Source: SCUS01 sp966211675
Lineage (GTDB): Bacteria > Myxococcota_A > Polyangia > Polyangiales > Ga0077539
Length of the DNA: 64,000 nt
Direction: 5' to 3'
Assembly: GCA_966211675.1 (NCBI GenBank)
Contig: CBIHPK010000001.1
Coordinates: 167,050 to 231,049, forward strand
Below the pieces are notes generated by a model. That model saw only the letters and a program-made list of their open reading frames with translations. It had not been told where the DNA came from and did no database searches. The position numbers were made by a program, and so were the translations under genes. Shown here one piece after another: positions 36,764-47,964 of the stretch; within the stretch, counting starts at the first letter, position 1; every line of letters begins with the position of its first letter.

Positions 36764-37102
36764 ATGAAGAAGATCACCGCCCTCTCGAGCGCGCTGCTCG
36801 TCACGTTCTACACCTTCGCCGCCTTCGCCCAGGAGGCCGCCGCGGCCCCCGGCTCGAACTCCTTCGACGCCCAGATGATGGCCGCCCTCGGCGCCGGCAT
36901 CGCCATCGGCGTCGGCGCCCTCGGCGGCGCGCTCGCCCAGGGCCGCGTCGCCGCGGCCGCCCTCGAGGGCATCGCCCGCAACCCGGGCGCGGACGCCAAG
37001 ATCCGCACCCCGATGATCCTCGGGCTCGCGCTCATCGAGTCGCTGGTGCTCTACGCCCTCCTCATCGCCTACTTCCTCCAGGGCAAGGTCGGCGGTCACT
37101 GA
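36764..37102 (+). CDS. atpE: F0F1 ATP synthase subunit c with N-terminal leader and Na+-type ligand set
   Basis: The 112-aa protein is longer than the usual 80 or so residues. The first 23 residues look like a cleavable signal (KKITALSSALLVTFYTFAAFA, then QEAAAA). Two helices follow, with a Gly-rich first helix. The ion-binding residues are Gln59, Glu92, Ser93 and Tyr97. Their spacing (+33, +34, +38 from Gln) matches Gln32/Glu65/Ser66/Tyr70 of the Na+-binding Ilyobacter tartaricus c subunit. Leu94 replaces Thr67, which holds a water there. AAGGAG lies nine bases before the ATG. Ion choice remains open. Confidence 0.93.
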   Translation: MKKITALSSALLVTFYTFAAFAQEAAAAPGSNSFDAQMMAALGAGIAIGVGALGGALAQGRVAAAALEGIARNPGADAKIRTPMILGLALIESLVLYALLIAYFLQGKVGGH

Positions 37103-37171
37103 TCGTCGCCTCGCCGCCCCCGCCTTACCCCTCCCCGTAATCCCCCATCGCACCGTCCAGAACTTGCCGAC

Positions 37172-37191
37172 GGTGGCACTTCTCTGCCACC
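37172..37191 (+). terminator. hairpin between atpE and the M15-like gene
   Basis: GGTGGCA and TGCCACC form a perfect 7-bp stem around a 6-base loop, starting 69 bases after the atpE stop. There is no T-run after it, so it may end transcription weakly or be an attenuator before the next gene, whose ATG is ten bases further on. Confidence 0.35.
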
Positions 37192-37201
37192 GCTTCGGTC
37201 C

Positions 37202-38230
37202 ATGACCCGCGCGCTGATCCGTTGCGTGTTCGCCGCCCTCGCGCTCTGCGCGCCGTCCGCCGTGACGGCCCAGCCGCGACCCGCTCCGGCCGCCCCGGCC
37301 GCCTCGCCCTCGAGGCCCGTCGGCCCCGGTCGGCTGGCCCTCGCGGCGGCGCAGAGCGCGGTCGACGAGGTGATCCTCCCCCGCATCGAGGTGCGCGCTC
37401 GACGGGGCGCTCCGGCGGAGGCCGAGGAGTCCGTCCGCGGCGCCCGCAACGCCCGGCTGTGCCTTCGCCCGGTGGTCACCGTGCGCCGCCTCCGCAACGG
37501 CGAGATGCCCACCTGGACCGGACCGCTCACCGACTGCACCGGCCGCCCCACGCTCGCCGCGCTCGCGGCCGTGTCGCTGCTCGCCCAGCCCGGTCGCTTC
37601 ACCGACTTCGACGTGGACGCCGCCATCCGCGAGCTCCGACGGGTCGCTCCCGCCGCGGGCCTCAGCCTCGCCGACGAGACCGCGCCTCGCGCCCGGGTGC
37701 GGGTCCGCGGCCGAGGGGCGACGCCCGCCATCGAGCGCGACCGGCTCACGCACGACCCGGTGATCATGCTCACCCGCAACGCGAGGGTGCTGCACCCTCG
37801 GGTGATCCAGCTGATGCAGGGCCTCTTCGACCGCTTCCCGGGGCGCACCGCGGAGATCGTCTCGGGCTACCGACCGGGGGAGGGACGCAGCCGCCACGCC
37901 CACGCCCGCGCCCTCGACCTGCGCCTCCGAGGGGTGCGCCACGAGGACGTGCGCGACTACGCCCGGACGCTCCCCGACGCGGGCGTCGGGTACTACCCCA
38001 ACAGCGTGTTCGTGCACCTCGACACGCGCGACGCCCAGGAGGGCGGGGCCTTCTGGACGGACTTCTCCGGCCCGGGCGAGGCGCCGCGCTACGGGCACTG
38101 GCCGCCCACCGACCAGGAGGTGAGCTCGGAGGTCGGGTGGATGGTCAATGACCGTGAGCCCGACCTCACCACTGCGCGAGAGCGAGAGTGGTCCCCGGAG
38201 GCCGTGCACCTGCCTGCGCCGAGCCCGTAG
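37202..38230 (+). CDS. secreted M15/DUF882-like peptidase
   Basis: This 342-aa protein has a signal peptide (ALIRCVFAALALCAPSAVTA, cleavage near residue 23). The C-terminal domain matches the YcbK/DUF882 branch of the D-Ala-D-Ala carboxypeptidase (M15) clan. The SGYRP motif, His232 and Asp239 in RHAHARALD, and His272 in VFVHLDTRD supply the zinc ligands. It probably cuts or trims peptidoglycan peptides in the periplasm. The N-terminal 180 residues have no clear domain. A hairpin 12 bases after the stop may end the transcript. Confidence 0.8.
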   Translation: MTRALIRCVFAALALCAPSAVTAQPRPAPAAPAASPSRPVGPGRLALAAAQSAVDEVILPRIEVRARRGAPAEAEESVRGARNARLCLRPVVTVRRLRNGEMPTWTGPLTDCTGRPTLAALAAVSLLAQPGRFTDFDVDAAIRELRRVAPAAGLSLADETAPRARVRVRGRGATPAIERDRLTHDPVIMLTRNARVLHPRVIQLMQGLFDRFPGRTAEIVSGYRPGEGRSRHAHARALDLRLRGVRHEDVRDYARTLPDAGVGYYPNSVFVHLDTRDAQEGGAFWTDFSGPGEAPRYGHWPPTDQEVSSEVGWMVNDREPDLTTAREREWSPEAVHLPAPSP

Positions 38231-38241
38231 AGGTTCTTCCA

Positions 38242-38266
38242 CGACGGCCTTGAAGATTGGCCGTCG
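38242..38266 (+). terminator. hairpin after the M15-like gene
   Basis: CGACGGCC at 38242-38249 and GGCCGTCG at 38259-38266 form a perfect 8-bp stem with a 9-base loop, 12 bases after the stop. There is no T-run. The loop contains TTGAAG, which could also serve as the -35 box of the following 6S RNA gene. Confidence 0.45.
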
Positions 38267-38283
38267 GTGCATCATGGTGAGCC

Positions 38284-38475
38284 TCGTCCCTCTGCTGGAC
38301 AGGTGCTGGATGCGTATAGAATCCCGCTTTATCTACACGAACTCGGGGGTCAACCTCGTGGTGGTGTGCAGGCCCGGATCTTTCACCGGGGAGCCTTAAG
38401 CCGCGATACCCGACTCCCACCTTGGCGTGTCCAAGGGGTTCGCTACGGTCCCACGGTCCAAGTGGTACGGACACT
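38284..38475 (+). ncRNA. ssrS: 6S RNA
   Basis: 6S RNA binds RNA polymerase holoenzyme by mimicking an open promoter. The 3' half aligns with E. coli 6S RNA: GGAGCCTTAA near 38390, then a CCGCGA block, then CCACCTTGG and CCAAGGGGTT near 38420-38440. The expected folds are present. CCGG/CCGG closes the apical loop and AGGC pairs with GCCT. TCGTGGT pairs with GCCGCGA, with G-U pairs. CCTTGG/CCAAGG gives the small hairpin in the central bubble. TGGAC near 38296 pairs with GTCCA near 38450 in the outer stem. The predicted length, about 190 bases, equals the usual size. Ends are estimates. A strong terminator follows at once. Confidence 0.82.
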
Positions 38476-38479
38476 TTCG

Positions 38480-38515
38480 AAGGGCGATGATCAACCCCAT
38501 ATGATCATCGCCCTT
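38480..38515 (+). terminator. 14-bp perfect terminator hairpin after 6S RNA
   Basis: AAGGGCGATGATCA at 38480-38493 pairs perfectly with TGATCATCGCCCTT at 38502-38515 around an 8-base loop. A short pyrimidine run (CCCTTTTG) follows. It is the strongest intrinsic terminator I can see in the window and is placed just after the 6S RNA. Confidence 0.8.
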
Positions 38516-38616
38516 CCCTTTTGCCCTGGAATGTGGTGTGACAGGACTGTCGTACCTCTTCCGGTTCACCGTTGGGCTCGACCCACATCTCAGCCGGCAC
38601 AAGAAGGAACAATCAC

Positions 38617-38859
38617 GTGACTGGAGTCTGGACCCACCGCTTCGAGGTCATCATGCGTCCGCTGCGCGATCTCGACGCGCCGCCGACGTCTGTGTTCATC
38701 GAGACCCGCACCGCCGCGCAGGCCGCCCGGGACGCGGTCTCGCAGCACCCCGACATGAAGGTGCTGTCCGTCACCCGCGCCACCGCCACCTCGGGGGTCT
38801 TCTCGACCGTCGAGCGCGACGAGGCCGTCTCGCTCGCCCGCGCCGCCGGGCGCCGCTGA
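38617..38859 (+). CDS. small conserved-looking protein of unknown function
   Basis: This 80-aa protein starts at GTG 38617, preceded by AAGGA at a spacing of eight or nine bases. The sequence (MTGVWTHRFEVIMRPLRDLD, a middle helix with AAQAARDAVSQHP, then MKVLSVTRA) looks like a small alpha/beta fold. The coding strand has normal codon use for this genome. I do not recognise a family. It stands alone between the 6S terminator and a convergent gene. Confidence 0.65.
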   Translation: MTGVWTHRFEVIMRPLRDLDAPPTSVFIETRTAAQAARDAVSQHPDMKVLSVTRATATSGVFSTVERDEAVSLARAAGRR

Positions 38860-39162
38860 TCAGGCCTCGACCCTCACCCGCACCAGCCGACCCCCGACGC
38901 TCGTCCCTCGCAGCGTGAAGCGCACCGCCCCGGCCATACCGGGTACGGTAAGCTCCACCCTCACCGCCGCGGTCTCGACGGCCACCACCGCGTAGCGCAC
39001 GCCCCCGTCGCTCCCGGCGAACATCGCCAGCACCCCTTCGGCCCCGCGGTGCTCGGCGCCGTCGCCCTGCACGAACACCACGTCGGCGTGCAGCGCCTCG
39101 GCCACCGCGAGCGCGTCGCCCTCCACCAGCACCCGCAGCAGCGCCGCCGTCTCGTCGCTCAT
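38860..39162 (-). CDS. NTF2/SnoaL-like small protein
   Basis: This 100-aa protein has a helix (AALLRVLVEGDALAVAEAL) followed by beta strands (DVVFVQGDGAEHRGAEGVLAMF and AGAVRFTLRG). This fits the cone-shaped NTF2-like/SnoaL fold used by many small enzymes and binding proteins. Catalytic residues cannot be assigned. The ATG at 39162 overlaps the stop of the upstream lipoprotein gene (ATGA), so it is translated with it. Confidence 0.6.
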   Translation of the reverse strand: MSDETAALLRVLVEGDALAVAEALHADVVFVQGDGAEHRGAEGVLAMFAGSDGGVRYAVVAVETAAVRVELTVPGMAGAVRFTLRGTSVGGRLVRVRVEA

Positions 39163-39890
39163 GGGACCCTCCACGCCTCCAGCGTCCACAGCCCGGTGCC
39201 CGAGGCGCTGTCCTCGACGCCGTAGGTGCCGCGCAGCCCGAGGACGTCCGGGAGCAGCCTGCCCCGGCCGCGAGCCACCGTGTCGCGCGGGGACACCTCG
39301 CGCCAGCGGATCGCCAATCCCCCGCCAGGGAGGGCGTCGCCGTCGAAGGTACCCTCGCGGTCCTGGTAGCGGTAGGTCGCGCGCCACCGGCCGCCGTCGA
39401 GCGGCGTGAGCAGCGTCTCGACCGCGACGCCCGTGGGCAGGCCCGTCCATCGCCCGAGCCAGAGCCCCGCGCGCAGCCGCGACGTCGGGTGCCCCGCCCG
39501 CTGCAGCAGGATGGGCTCTGCGCCCTGCGGGGGCGCCTCCTCTCGCAGCGCCCCGTCGCGAGCGTCGCGCCGCAGCCGCACCCTCCGCTCTCGCCCCTGC
39601 TGGATCGCGACGGTGCCCTCCTCTCGCCAGAGCCCGTCGTAGAGCTCACCGTCGCGCACCGCGGCCAGCTCGCCGTGCCACGGGGGCAGGTCCCAGCTCG
39701 CGCGCAGCACGTCGCCGTCCTCGTGCAGCCACACCGCGACGCGCATCCCCTCGGGCACCTCGGGCCAACGACCCCAGTAGAGCCCCGGGCCGACCGACAC
39801 CGCCGCCGCGGCAGGCCTCGGCGCAGGGCGCACCTCGCGCGCGCCGCAGCCTCCCGCGACCGCCGCGGCCAGCGCCGCACACGCCAGCAT
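39159..39890 (-). CDS. hypothetical lipoprotein
   Basis: This 243-aa protein has a lipoprotein signal (MLACAALAAAVAGGC). The start ATG at 39890 has AGGA six bases before it and gives a clean signal. The longer frame to 39977 does not. The mature part is beta-rich, with two related halves (GLYWGRWPEVPEGMRVAVWLHEDGD and LWLGRWTGLPTGVAVETLLTPLDGG). This suggests a duplicated barrel or sandwich domain. I do not recognise a family. It is coupled to the NTF2-like gene and divergent from the membrane-protein gene by 74 bases. Confidence 0.7.
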   Translation of the reverse strand: MLACAALAAAVAGGCGAREVRPAPRPAAAAVSVGPGLYWGRWPEVPEGMRVAVWLHEDGDVLRASWDLPPWHGELAAVRDGELYDGLWREEGTVAIQQGRERRVRLRRDARDGALREEAPPQGAEPILLQRAGHPTSRLRAGLWLGRWTGLPTGVAVETLLTPLDGGRWRATYRYQDREGTFDGDALPGGGLAIRWREVSPRDTVARGRGRLLPDVLGLRGTYGVEDSASGTGLWTLEAWRVP

Positions 39891-39964
39891 CTGTCGTCCT
39901 CGTCCTCGCAACGCGCGGGAAGATGCAGCATCCCCCCACCGATTGACTATCCTTCCCGCACCGG

Positions 39965-40750
39965 ATGGCCCCTCCACCGATCGCCCTGACCGTCGCCCGC
40001 CCCGTGATCGCGGTGGCCGCCCCGCTCGGGCTGATGGCCGCCGTCGCGCCGTGGCTGCCGCTGGGACCGCTGGCCTCGACGCTGCTCGCGCTCGCCGCCG
40101 TGGCGCTCGCCATCGTGGCCGGCGTCGCCCTCGCCCCCGCCGGACCGCTCCCGCCGAGAGTGGGCCTCCCGGTCGCCCTCGTCGGCGTCGGGCTCGTCGC
40201 CCTCGCGCTGACGCTCCCCCCGGTGGCCTCCGGGCTCGTCGGGGCGCTCGGGCTCCTCGCCGTGGCCACCGTCGTGGGCGGAGCCATCGGGGCGCGCATG
40301 GAGTCCTCCGGGCACCTCGCCGCGGTGGCCATGGTCTCCGCCGCGGTCGACCTCTGGAGCGTCACCTCGCCGTCCGGTCCCACGCACCACATCGTCCGCT
40401 CGCCCGCCCTGGTGCGGCTGCTCACCGTGAGCGTGGCGATCCCTCCGGACCGCGCCCCGAGGCCCGCCATCGGCTTCGGCGACGCGGTCTTCGTGGCCCT
40501 CTACCTGGCCGCCGCGGCGCGCTTCTCGATGCCCCGCCCCCGCATGTCCGCGGCCCTCTGGGCCGGGATCTTCTCCGCCGGAGCGCTCGCCATCGCGCTC
40601 GACCGGGCGGTGCCCGCGCTTCCCACCATCGGCCTGATGGTACTGGCGACGCAGCCCATGGCGCGCGATGTTCCGCCCGCCGACCGGCGCGCCACCACCC
40701 TCGCGGCGGTGCTGCTGGCCGCGTCGGTGGCTCGCGCCCTCACTCGCTGA
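39965..40750 (+). CDS. polytopic membrane protein of unknown function
   Basis: This 261-aa protein consists of about eight hydrophobic segments joined by very short loops, with no long soluble part. Its composition is dominated by Ala, Leu, Val and Gly. I do not recognise a family or a catalytic motif. It starts at ATG 39965 and lies 15 bases before the MMPL transporter, so the two are probably cotranscribed. Confidence 0.7.
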   Translation: MAPPPIALTVARPVIAVAAPLGLMAAVAPWLPLGPLASTLLALAAVALAIVAGVALAPAGPLPPRVGLPVALVGVGLVALALTLPPVASGLVGALGLLAVATVVGGAIGARMESSGHLAAVAMVSAAVDLWSVTSPSGPTHHIVRSPALVRLLTVSVAIPPDRAPRPAIGFGDAVFVALYLAAAARFSMPRPRMSAALWAGIFSAGALAIALDRAVPALPTIGLMVLATQPMARDVPPADRRATTLAAVLLAASVARALTR

Positions 40751-40765
40751 CGGGGAGATTCGCCA

Positions 40766-42997
40766 ATGTTCGAAGCCTGGGGTCGATGGGTCTACGCGCA
40801 CCGCCGCGCGGTCCTGGCGGTGAGCGCGGCCTTCCTGCTGGCCTCGCTGGCGGCGCTCTTCGTGGGCGGCAGGCTCACCACCGGGCGCATCCACGGCATC
40901 GAGGGCGACACCGCCGCCGAGCTCGTCGACCGCGAGCTGCCGCAGGCCGGCGCCTCGGGCCTCACCGTCGTCTTCGCCCACCCCGACTGGACCACCGACG
41001 ACCCGCGCTTCCAGGACGCCGTGCGCGCCTCGCTGGCCCCGCTCCGTCGCCACCCCTCGGTGCTGCGCGTGCGCTCTCCCTTCGACGAGGACGTCGCGCC
41101 CGTCGAGGCGTCCACCATGCAGTCGCTCGACTCGCACCACGCCATCGCCACGGTCGCGCTGCACCACGAGGCGACGCTCGACACCCGCGGCTACCCCGCC
41201 CTGCGCCAGAGCATCGGCACAGGGCCGCTCACGGTCACCGTCACCGGCGTCGGGGCCTTCCGCGCCGACCTCGACGCGGTGCTCCAGCGCGACCTCGAGC
41301 GCGCCGAGGTGCTCTCCGCCCCGCTCACGCTCATCGTGCTGCTCGCGGTCTTCGGCTCCGTCGTCGCGGCGCTCCTGCCCGCCGGGGTCGGCGCGCTCGC
41401 GGTGGCGGCCGGCGTCGCGGCGGTGATGCTCCTCTCGCGGCGCATGGAGGTCGCGCAGTACGCGATCAACATCGTGTCGCTGGTGGGCCTCGGGGTCGCC
41501 ATCGACTACTCGCTCTTCATGGTCAACCGCTTCCGCGAGGAGCTCGCGGCGGGCCGCCCCGTCGAGGACGCGGTGGCCCGCACCGTGTCCACCGCCGGTC
41601 GCGCGGTGGCCTTCTCGGGCATCGCGGTGGTCATCGGCCTCTCCGGGCTCTTCTTCTTCCGCGGCTCGTACCTCGCCTCCCTCGGCCTCGGCGGGACCCT
41701 GGTCGTCGCCTTCGCGGCGCTCTACGCGCTCACCTTCCTCCCGGCGCTGCTCTCGGTGCTCGGCCCCAACGTCAACCGCGGGCGCATCGGCTCGCTCGGC
41801 AAGGACGACGGCGGCGGCAGCCGGTTCTGGCGCCCGCTCGCGACCTGGGTGATGCGCCGCCCCATCTGGGTGCTGCTCCCCACGCTGACGCTGCTGCTGG
41901 TGCTGGGCCACCCCTTCCTCAAGCTGAAGCTCTCGATCCCGGACATGAACGTGCTCCCGGCGAGCACCGAGACCCGCCGCGGCAACGCGCTGCTCACTGA
42001 GCACTTCGCCGAGCGCGCGGCCAACCGCGTGGTGATGGTCGCGCGCTTCCCCGGGGCGCCGCTCGCCCGTCGGGAGCGGGTGCTCGCGCTGCGGGCGCTC
42101 AGCCTCCGGGCGGCGTCGATCCCCGGCGTCGACCACGTGGAGAGCCTGGTCGACCTCGACCCCTCGCTCGAGCCCGACGGGATCGCCGACGTGGTGATGG
42201 ACCCGGCGCAGCGCACCGAGGGGCACCAGCTCTTCCTGCGCGACACCGTCGGCGCGCACATCGTGGTGCTCTCCGCCATCACCGACGCGGCGCCCGCCTC
42301 GGAGGCCGCGCGCTCGATCGTCCGCGCGGTGCGCACGCAGCGCCAGGTGTCCGACGGCGAGCTCCTCGTCACCGGCCAGACCGCCATGGACCTCGACACC
42401 GCGAGCTACCTCCGGGCGCGCGTGGGCGTGGCCATCACCTTCGTCGTGGTGATGACCATGCTCGTGCTGCTGCTGCTGCTGGGGAGCGTGGCGCTGCCCA
42501 TCAAGGCCGTGCTGATGAACCTCCTCTCCATCACCGGCTCCTTCGGCGCCCTCGTGTGGATCTTCCAGCAGGGCCACCTGCAGCGCGTGCTCAAGTTCAC
42601 GCCCGGGCCCATCGACCCGTCGCTGCCCATCGTGATGTTCTGCGCCACCTTCGGGCTCTCCATGGACTACGAGGTCCTGATGCTCACCCGCATGCAGGAG
42701 GAGTACGCCCGCCACGGCGACAACAGCCGCGCCGTGGCCGGGGGGCTCGAGCGCTCGGGTCGCCTCGTGACCAGCGCGGCGGCCATCATGGTGGCGGTGT
42801 TCTCGGCCTTCGCGATGGCGGACATCATCCTGCTGAAGGCGCTCGGCGTGGGCATGGCGATCGCCGTCGCCCTCGACGCCACGGTGGTGCGGGTGCTCGT
42901 CGTCCCGGCCACCATGCGCCTGCTCGGAGACTGGAACTGGTGGGCCCCCGCGTTCATCCAGCGAGCCCAGCGCCGGCTGAGCCGCAGCGGGCACTGA
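40766..42997 (+). CDS. MMPL/RND family transporter
   Basis: This 743-aa protein has the RND-type layout of two repeats. Each has one membrane helix, a large periplasmic loop and five further helices. The conserved GVAIDYSLFMVNRFREEL motif in helix 4 of the first half and its counterpart LSMDYEVLMLTRMQEEY in the second half identify the MMPL (HpnN-like) family. These proteins export lipids, hopanoids or other hydrophobic compounds using the proton gradient. The substrate is unknown. It follows the 261-aa membrane protein by 15 bases and converges on the beta-propeller gene. Confidence 0.92.
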   Translation: MFEAWGRWVYAHRRAVLAVSAAFLLASLAALFVGGRLTTGRIHGIEGDTAAELVDRELPQAGASGLTVVFAHPDWTTDDPRFQDAVRASLAPLRRHPSVLRVRSPFDEDVAPVEASTMQSLDSHHAIATVALHHEATLDTRGYPALRQSIGTGPLTVTVTGVGAFRADLDAVLQRDLERAEVLSAPLTLIVLLAVFGSVVAALLPAGVGALAVAAGVAAVMLLSRRMEVAQYAINIVSLVGLGVAIDYSLFMVNRFREELAAGRPVEDAVARTVSTAGRAVAFSGIAVVIGLSGLFFFRGSYLASLGLGGTLVVAFAALYALTFLPALLSVLGPNVNRGRIGSLGKDDGGGSRFWRPLATWVMRRPIWVLLPTLTLLLVLGHPFLKLKLSIPDMNVLPASTETRRGNALLTEHFAERAANRVVMVARFPGAPLARRERVLALRALSLRAASIPGVDHVESLVDLDPSLEPDGIADVVMDPAQRTEGHQLFLRDTVGAHIVVLSAITDAAPASEAARSIVRAVRTQRQVSDGELLVTGQTAMDLDTASYLRARVGVAITFVVVMTMLVLLLLLGSVALPIKAVLMNLLSITGSFGALVWIFQQGHLQRVLKFTPGPIDPSLPIVMFCATFGLSMDYEVLMLTRMQEEYARHGDNSRAVAGGLERSGRLVTSAAAIMVAVFSAFAMADIILLKALGVGMAIAVALDATVVRVLVVPATMRLLGDWNWWAPAFIQRAQRRLSRSGH

Positions 42998-43016
42998 CGC
43001 TCCGAGGGCCCCGCGC

Positions 43017-44813
43017 TCAGCGCAGCCCGTAGACGTTGAGCCGGTTGGAGAAGGTCGCCATGTAGACCCGTCCCTCGGCCACCGTCGGGATCACGAACTT
43101 CGCGAAGCTGCCGATGGAGTCGGCGGGGATGCGCTGGCTGTTCCAGAGCTCGTGGGTGATGTCGGCGGCGTCGAAGGCGCGCAGCACCCCCGGCACGGTC
43201 ATCATGTTGGCGTCCTGGTCGATGGGGATCGACGCCCACAGCACGCCCGACCCCGGGGCGCTGCCGTTGGACGAGATCGCCAGCATCCCGCCGGGCATCC
43301 CCTCTCCAGCCATCACCCCGCTGGTGAAGGCCGGGGTCGTGGTGAAGTGCGAGCCGTCGAAGCGGTAGGCCTTGAGCTGGTCCGACTCGCCCCAGACGTA
43401 CGCGAGCGTGCCCGACGGAGCGGCCCAGAACACCGGAGCGCCGTGGATGTTGCTGTACTCCTCGTTGGCCGTGGCCAGGAAGCTCTGGGTGATCTGCGAG
43501 TCGCCGGCCATGTTGAAGTGGCCCATGCGGTCGCGGTCGAGGAGGTAGAGCCTGCCCTGCTTGCTGCCCACCAGCGCGAGGTGCGTGCCCGGCAGGAGCT
43601 CGACCCCGGTCGAGCCGAAGTCGTAGTCCTGCTCGTTGAGCGTCGACTGGTTGAAGGGCGTGAACCAGTCGACCACCGTGAGCGACGCGCCCGTTCGCCG
43701 TAGCCGCACGGCGCTGTTGCCGAGCTGCGGAGGCGTGGCCATGGGGTCGAAGGTTCCGTTGCCCGAGGCGTAGTAGAGGTCGCCCGAGGCGTCCGCCGAC
43801 AGGCCCATGCCGGACTGCCAGATGCCGCCGCTCTCGCCGTTGACGGTGTCGTTGTAGACCGCCGACTGGCGCATCGTGGCCGCGTCGTAGCCGAGGATCC
43901 ACCCGTGGAAGGGCTCGCGGTCGCAGTGGCTCGCGAAGGCCATGTACACGGTGCCGCCGACCAGCAGCAGGCCCGGCCGCGAGTGCTGGCGCAGCGGGTC
44001 GAAGGCGAGCGTCCCGTCGACGCTTCCCGCGCCGGTGCCGGGCACCGAGGCGGTGATCACCGTCGGGCCGCCGAAGCGCTCGGCGCCGGTGGCGAGGTCG
44101 AGCGCGTGCAGCCGGTGGACGTACGCGCCGGACTCCTTGGACTTGGCCTCGACGTAGAGGGTCGAGGTGGCCAGGTCGATGACCGGCGTCGCGGTGATCC
44201 CGATCTCCGGGGACATGTCGGGACAGGGCGCCGGGTCGCCGACGTCGGCGTTGGGGACGCTGGGCCCGAGGCTGATGGACCAGAAGGGCGCCGCGGCGGC
44301 CGGGTCGGCGGCGTCGAAGGCGTAGACCATGTTGTGAGCCGTCGCGACGAAGACCACCGGGCGCGCCCCGTGGCCCGGGATGGTCACCGACGGAACGTAG
44401 AGCGGCTGGGCGTAGATCTGCCCGACGACCGCGCGGGAGAAGAGCAGACCGAAGCGCGCCGAGGCCACCGAGGCGACCGTGAGCCGGCTCTCGCGGGTCG
44501 TGGCCGCGCTGCGGTCGTTGTCGTTGCGGTTGGTCCACACGGCGGCGCCGAGGGGCGCGCCCGGGACGTCGAGCGCGGCGCCGGAGTCGGCGCGAGGCGG
44601 AGCGTCCATCGAGGGAGCGAGGTCGAGCGAGGCGCCGTCGACCCGGGTCGCGTCCCCCGGAGGAGCGACGTCGAGCGCGGCGCGGTCGACCAGGGCGGCG
44701 TCCATGGGGGCGTTGACGGCGGCGTCATCGCAGCCGACGAAGGCCGTCAGACCCACCACCGTCGCGAGGGCGCGGCCGCTCCAGGCGGACCTTGATTCGT
44801 AGACTGCTCTCAT
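43017..44813 (-). CDS. PQQ-type beta-propeller lipoprotein
   Basis: This 598-aa protein starts at ATG 44813 and has a lipoprotein signal (VVGLTAFVGC). An Asp/Ala/Val/Pro linker of about 50 residues precedes a beta-propeller with repeated blades like pyrroloquinoline-quinone or BamB repeats. Blade strands include VFVATAHNMVYAFDAADP and LALVGSKQGRLYLLDRDRMG. No PQQ-binding Trp docking motifs are obvious, so an enzymatic role is uncertain and a structural or binding role is possible. It is probably on the outside of the cell. It is divergent from the 937-aa Cys-rich lipoprotein by 98 bases. Confidence 0.85.
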   Translation of the reverse strand: MRAVYESRSAWSGRALATVVGLTAFVGCDDAAVNAPMDAALVDRAALDVAPPGDATRVDGASLDLAPSMDAPPRADSGAALDVPGAPLGAAVWTNRNDNDRSAATTRESRLTVASVASARFGLLFSRAVVGQIYAQPLYVPSVTIPGHGARPVVFVATAHNMVYAFDAADPAAAAPFWSISLGPSVPNADVGDPAPCPDMSPEIGITATPVIDLATSTLYVEAKSKESGAYVHRLHALDLATGAERFGGPTVITASVPGTGAGSVDGTLAFDPLRQHSRPGLLLVGGTVYMAFASHCDREPFHGWILGYDAATMRQSAVYNDTVNGESGGIWQSGMGLSADASGDLYYASGNGTFDPMATPPQLGNSAVRLRRTGASLTVVDWFTPFNQSTLNEQDYDFGSTGVELLPGTHLALVGSKQGRLYLLDRDRMGHFNMAGDSQITQSFLATANEEYSNIHGAPVFWAAPSGTLAYVWGESDQLKAYRFDGSHFTTTPAFTSGVMAGEGMPGGMLAISSNGSAPGSGVLWASIPIDQDANMMTVPGVLRAFDAADITHELWNSQRIPADSIGSFAKFVIPTVAEGRVYMATFSNRLNVYGLR

Positions 44814-44911
44814 GCGTCCCACTGCCTGGGGATGGCGCCCCCGGGCGTCGACCCTGCGCGCGGCGGTCCGCACCTCGACGGGTGGCCGCCGATCCGGTAG
44901 CTCTGCCGGCC

Positions 44912-47725
<2,814 letters not shown>

Positions 47726-47751
47726 CCCTCTCCCGCGGTACACTCGGCGGC

Positions 47752-47964
47752 ATGGAAAGCCGCTGCCCCATCTGCAGGAAGCCCGTCCGGGCGGCCCGCC
47801 CGGAGAACCCCTCCGCTCCCTTCTGCTCCGCTCGCTGCCGCGACGTCGACCTCGGTCGATGGCTCGACGGCGACTACCGCATCCCGGTGCGCGACGAGGT
47901 CCCCTCCGAGGAGGAGATCGCCGTCGCCTCGGCGCACAACCCCGACCCGCGGAGGGTCTCGTGA
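47752..47964 (+). CDS. yacG: DNA gyrase inhibitor YacG
   Basis: This 70-aa protein has the four-Cys zinc site of YacG (CPICRKPV, then FCSARCRDVDLGRWL) and the conserved DYRIP end of the family. YacG binds zinc and inhibits gyrase by contacting GyrB in E. coli. ATG 47752 is the only sensible start. The TGA overlaps the GTG of the next gene by four bases (GTGA). Confidence 0.93.
   Translation: MESRCPICRKPVRAARPENPSAPFCSARCRDVDLGRWLDGDYRIPVRDEVPSEEEIAVASAHNPDPRRVS

Noticed and set aside
38296..38322. Possible promoter TGGACA and TATAGA inside the 6S region
   Set aside because: The spacing (13-15 bases) is too short, and TGGAC pairs in the outer stem of the predicted 6S RNA. A start here would remove the 5' half of the RNA.
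38267..38620. A 117-codon open frame over the 6S region
   Set aside because: It has no ribosome site or codon bias, and the sequence is better explained by the RNA structure and its terminator.
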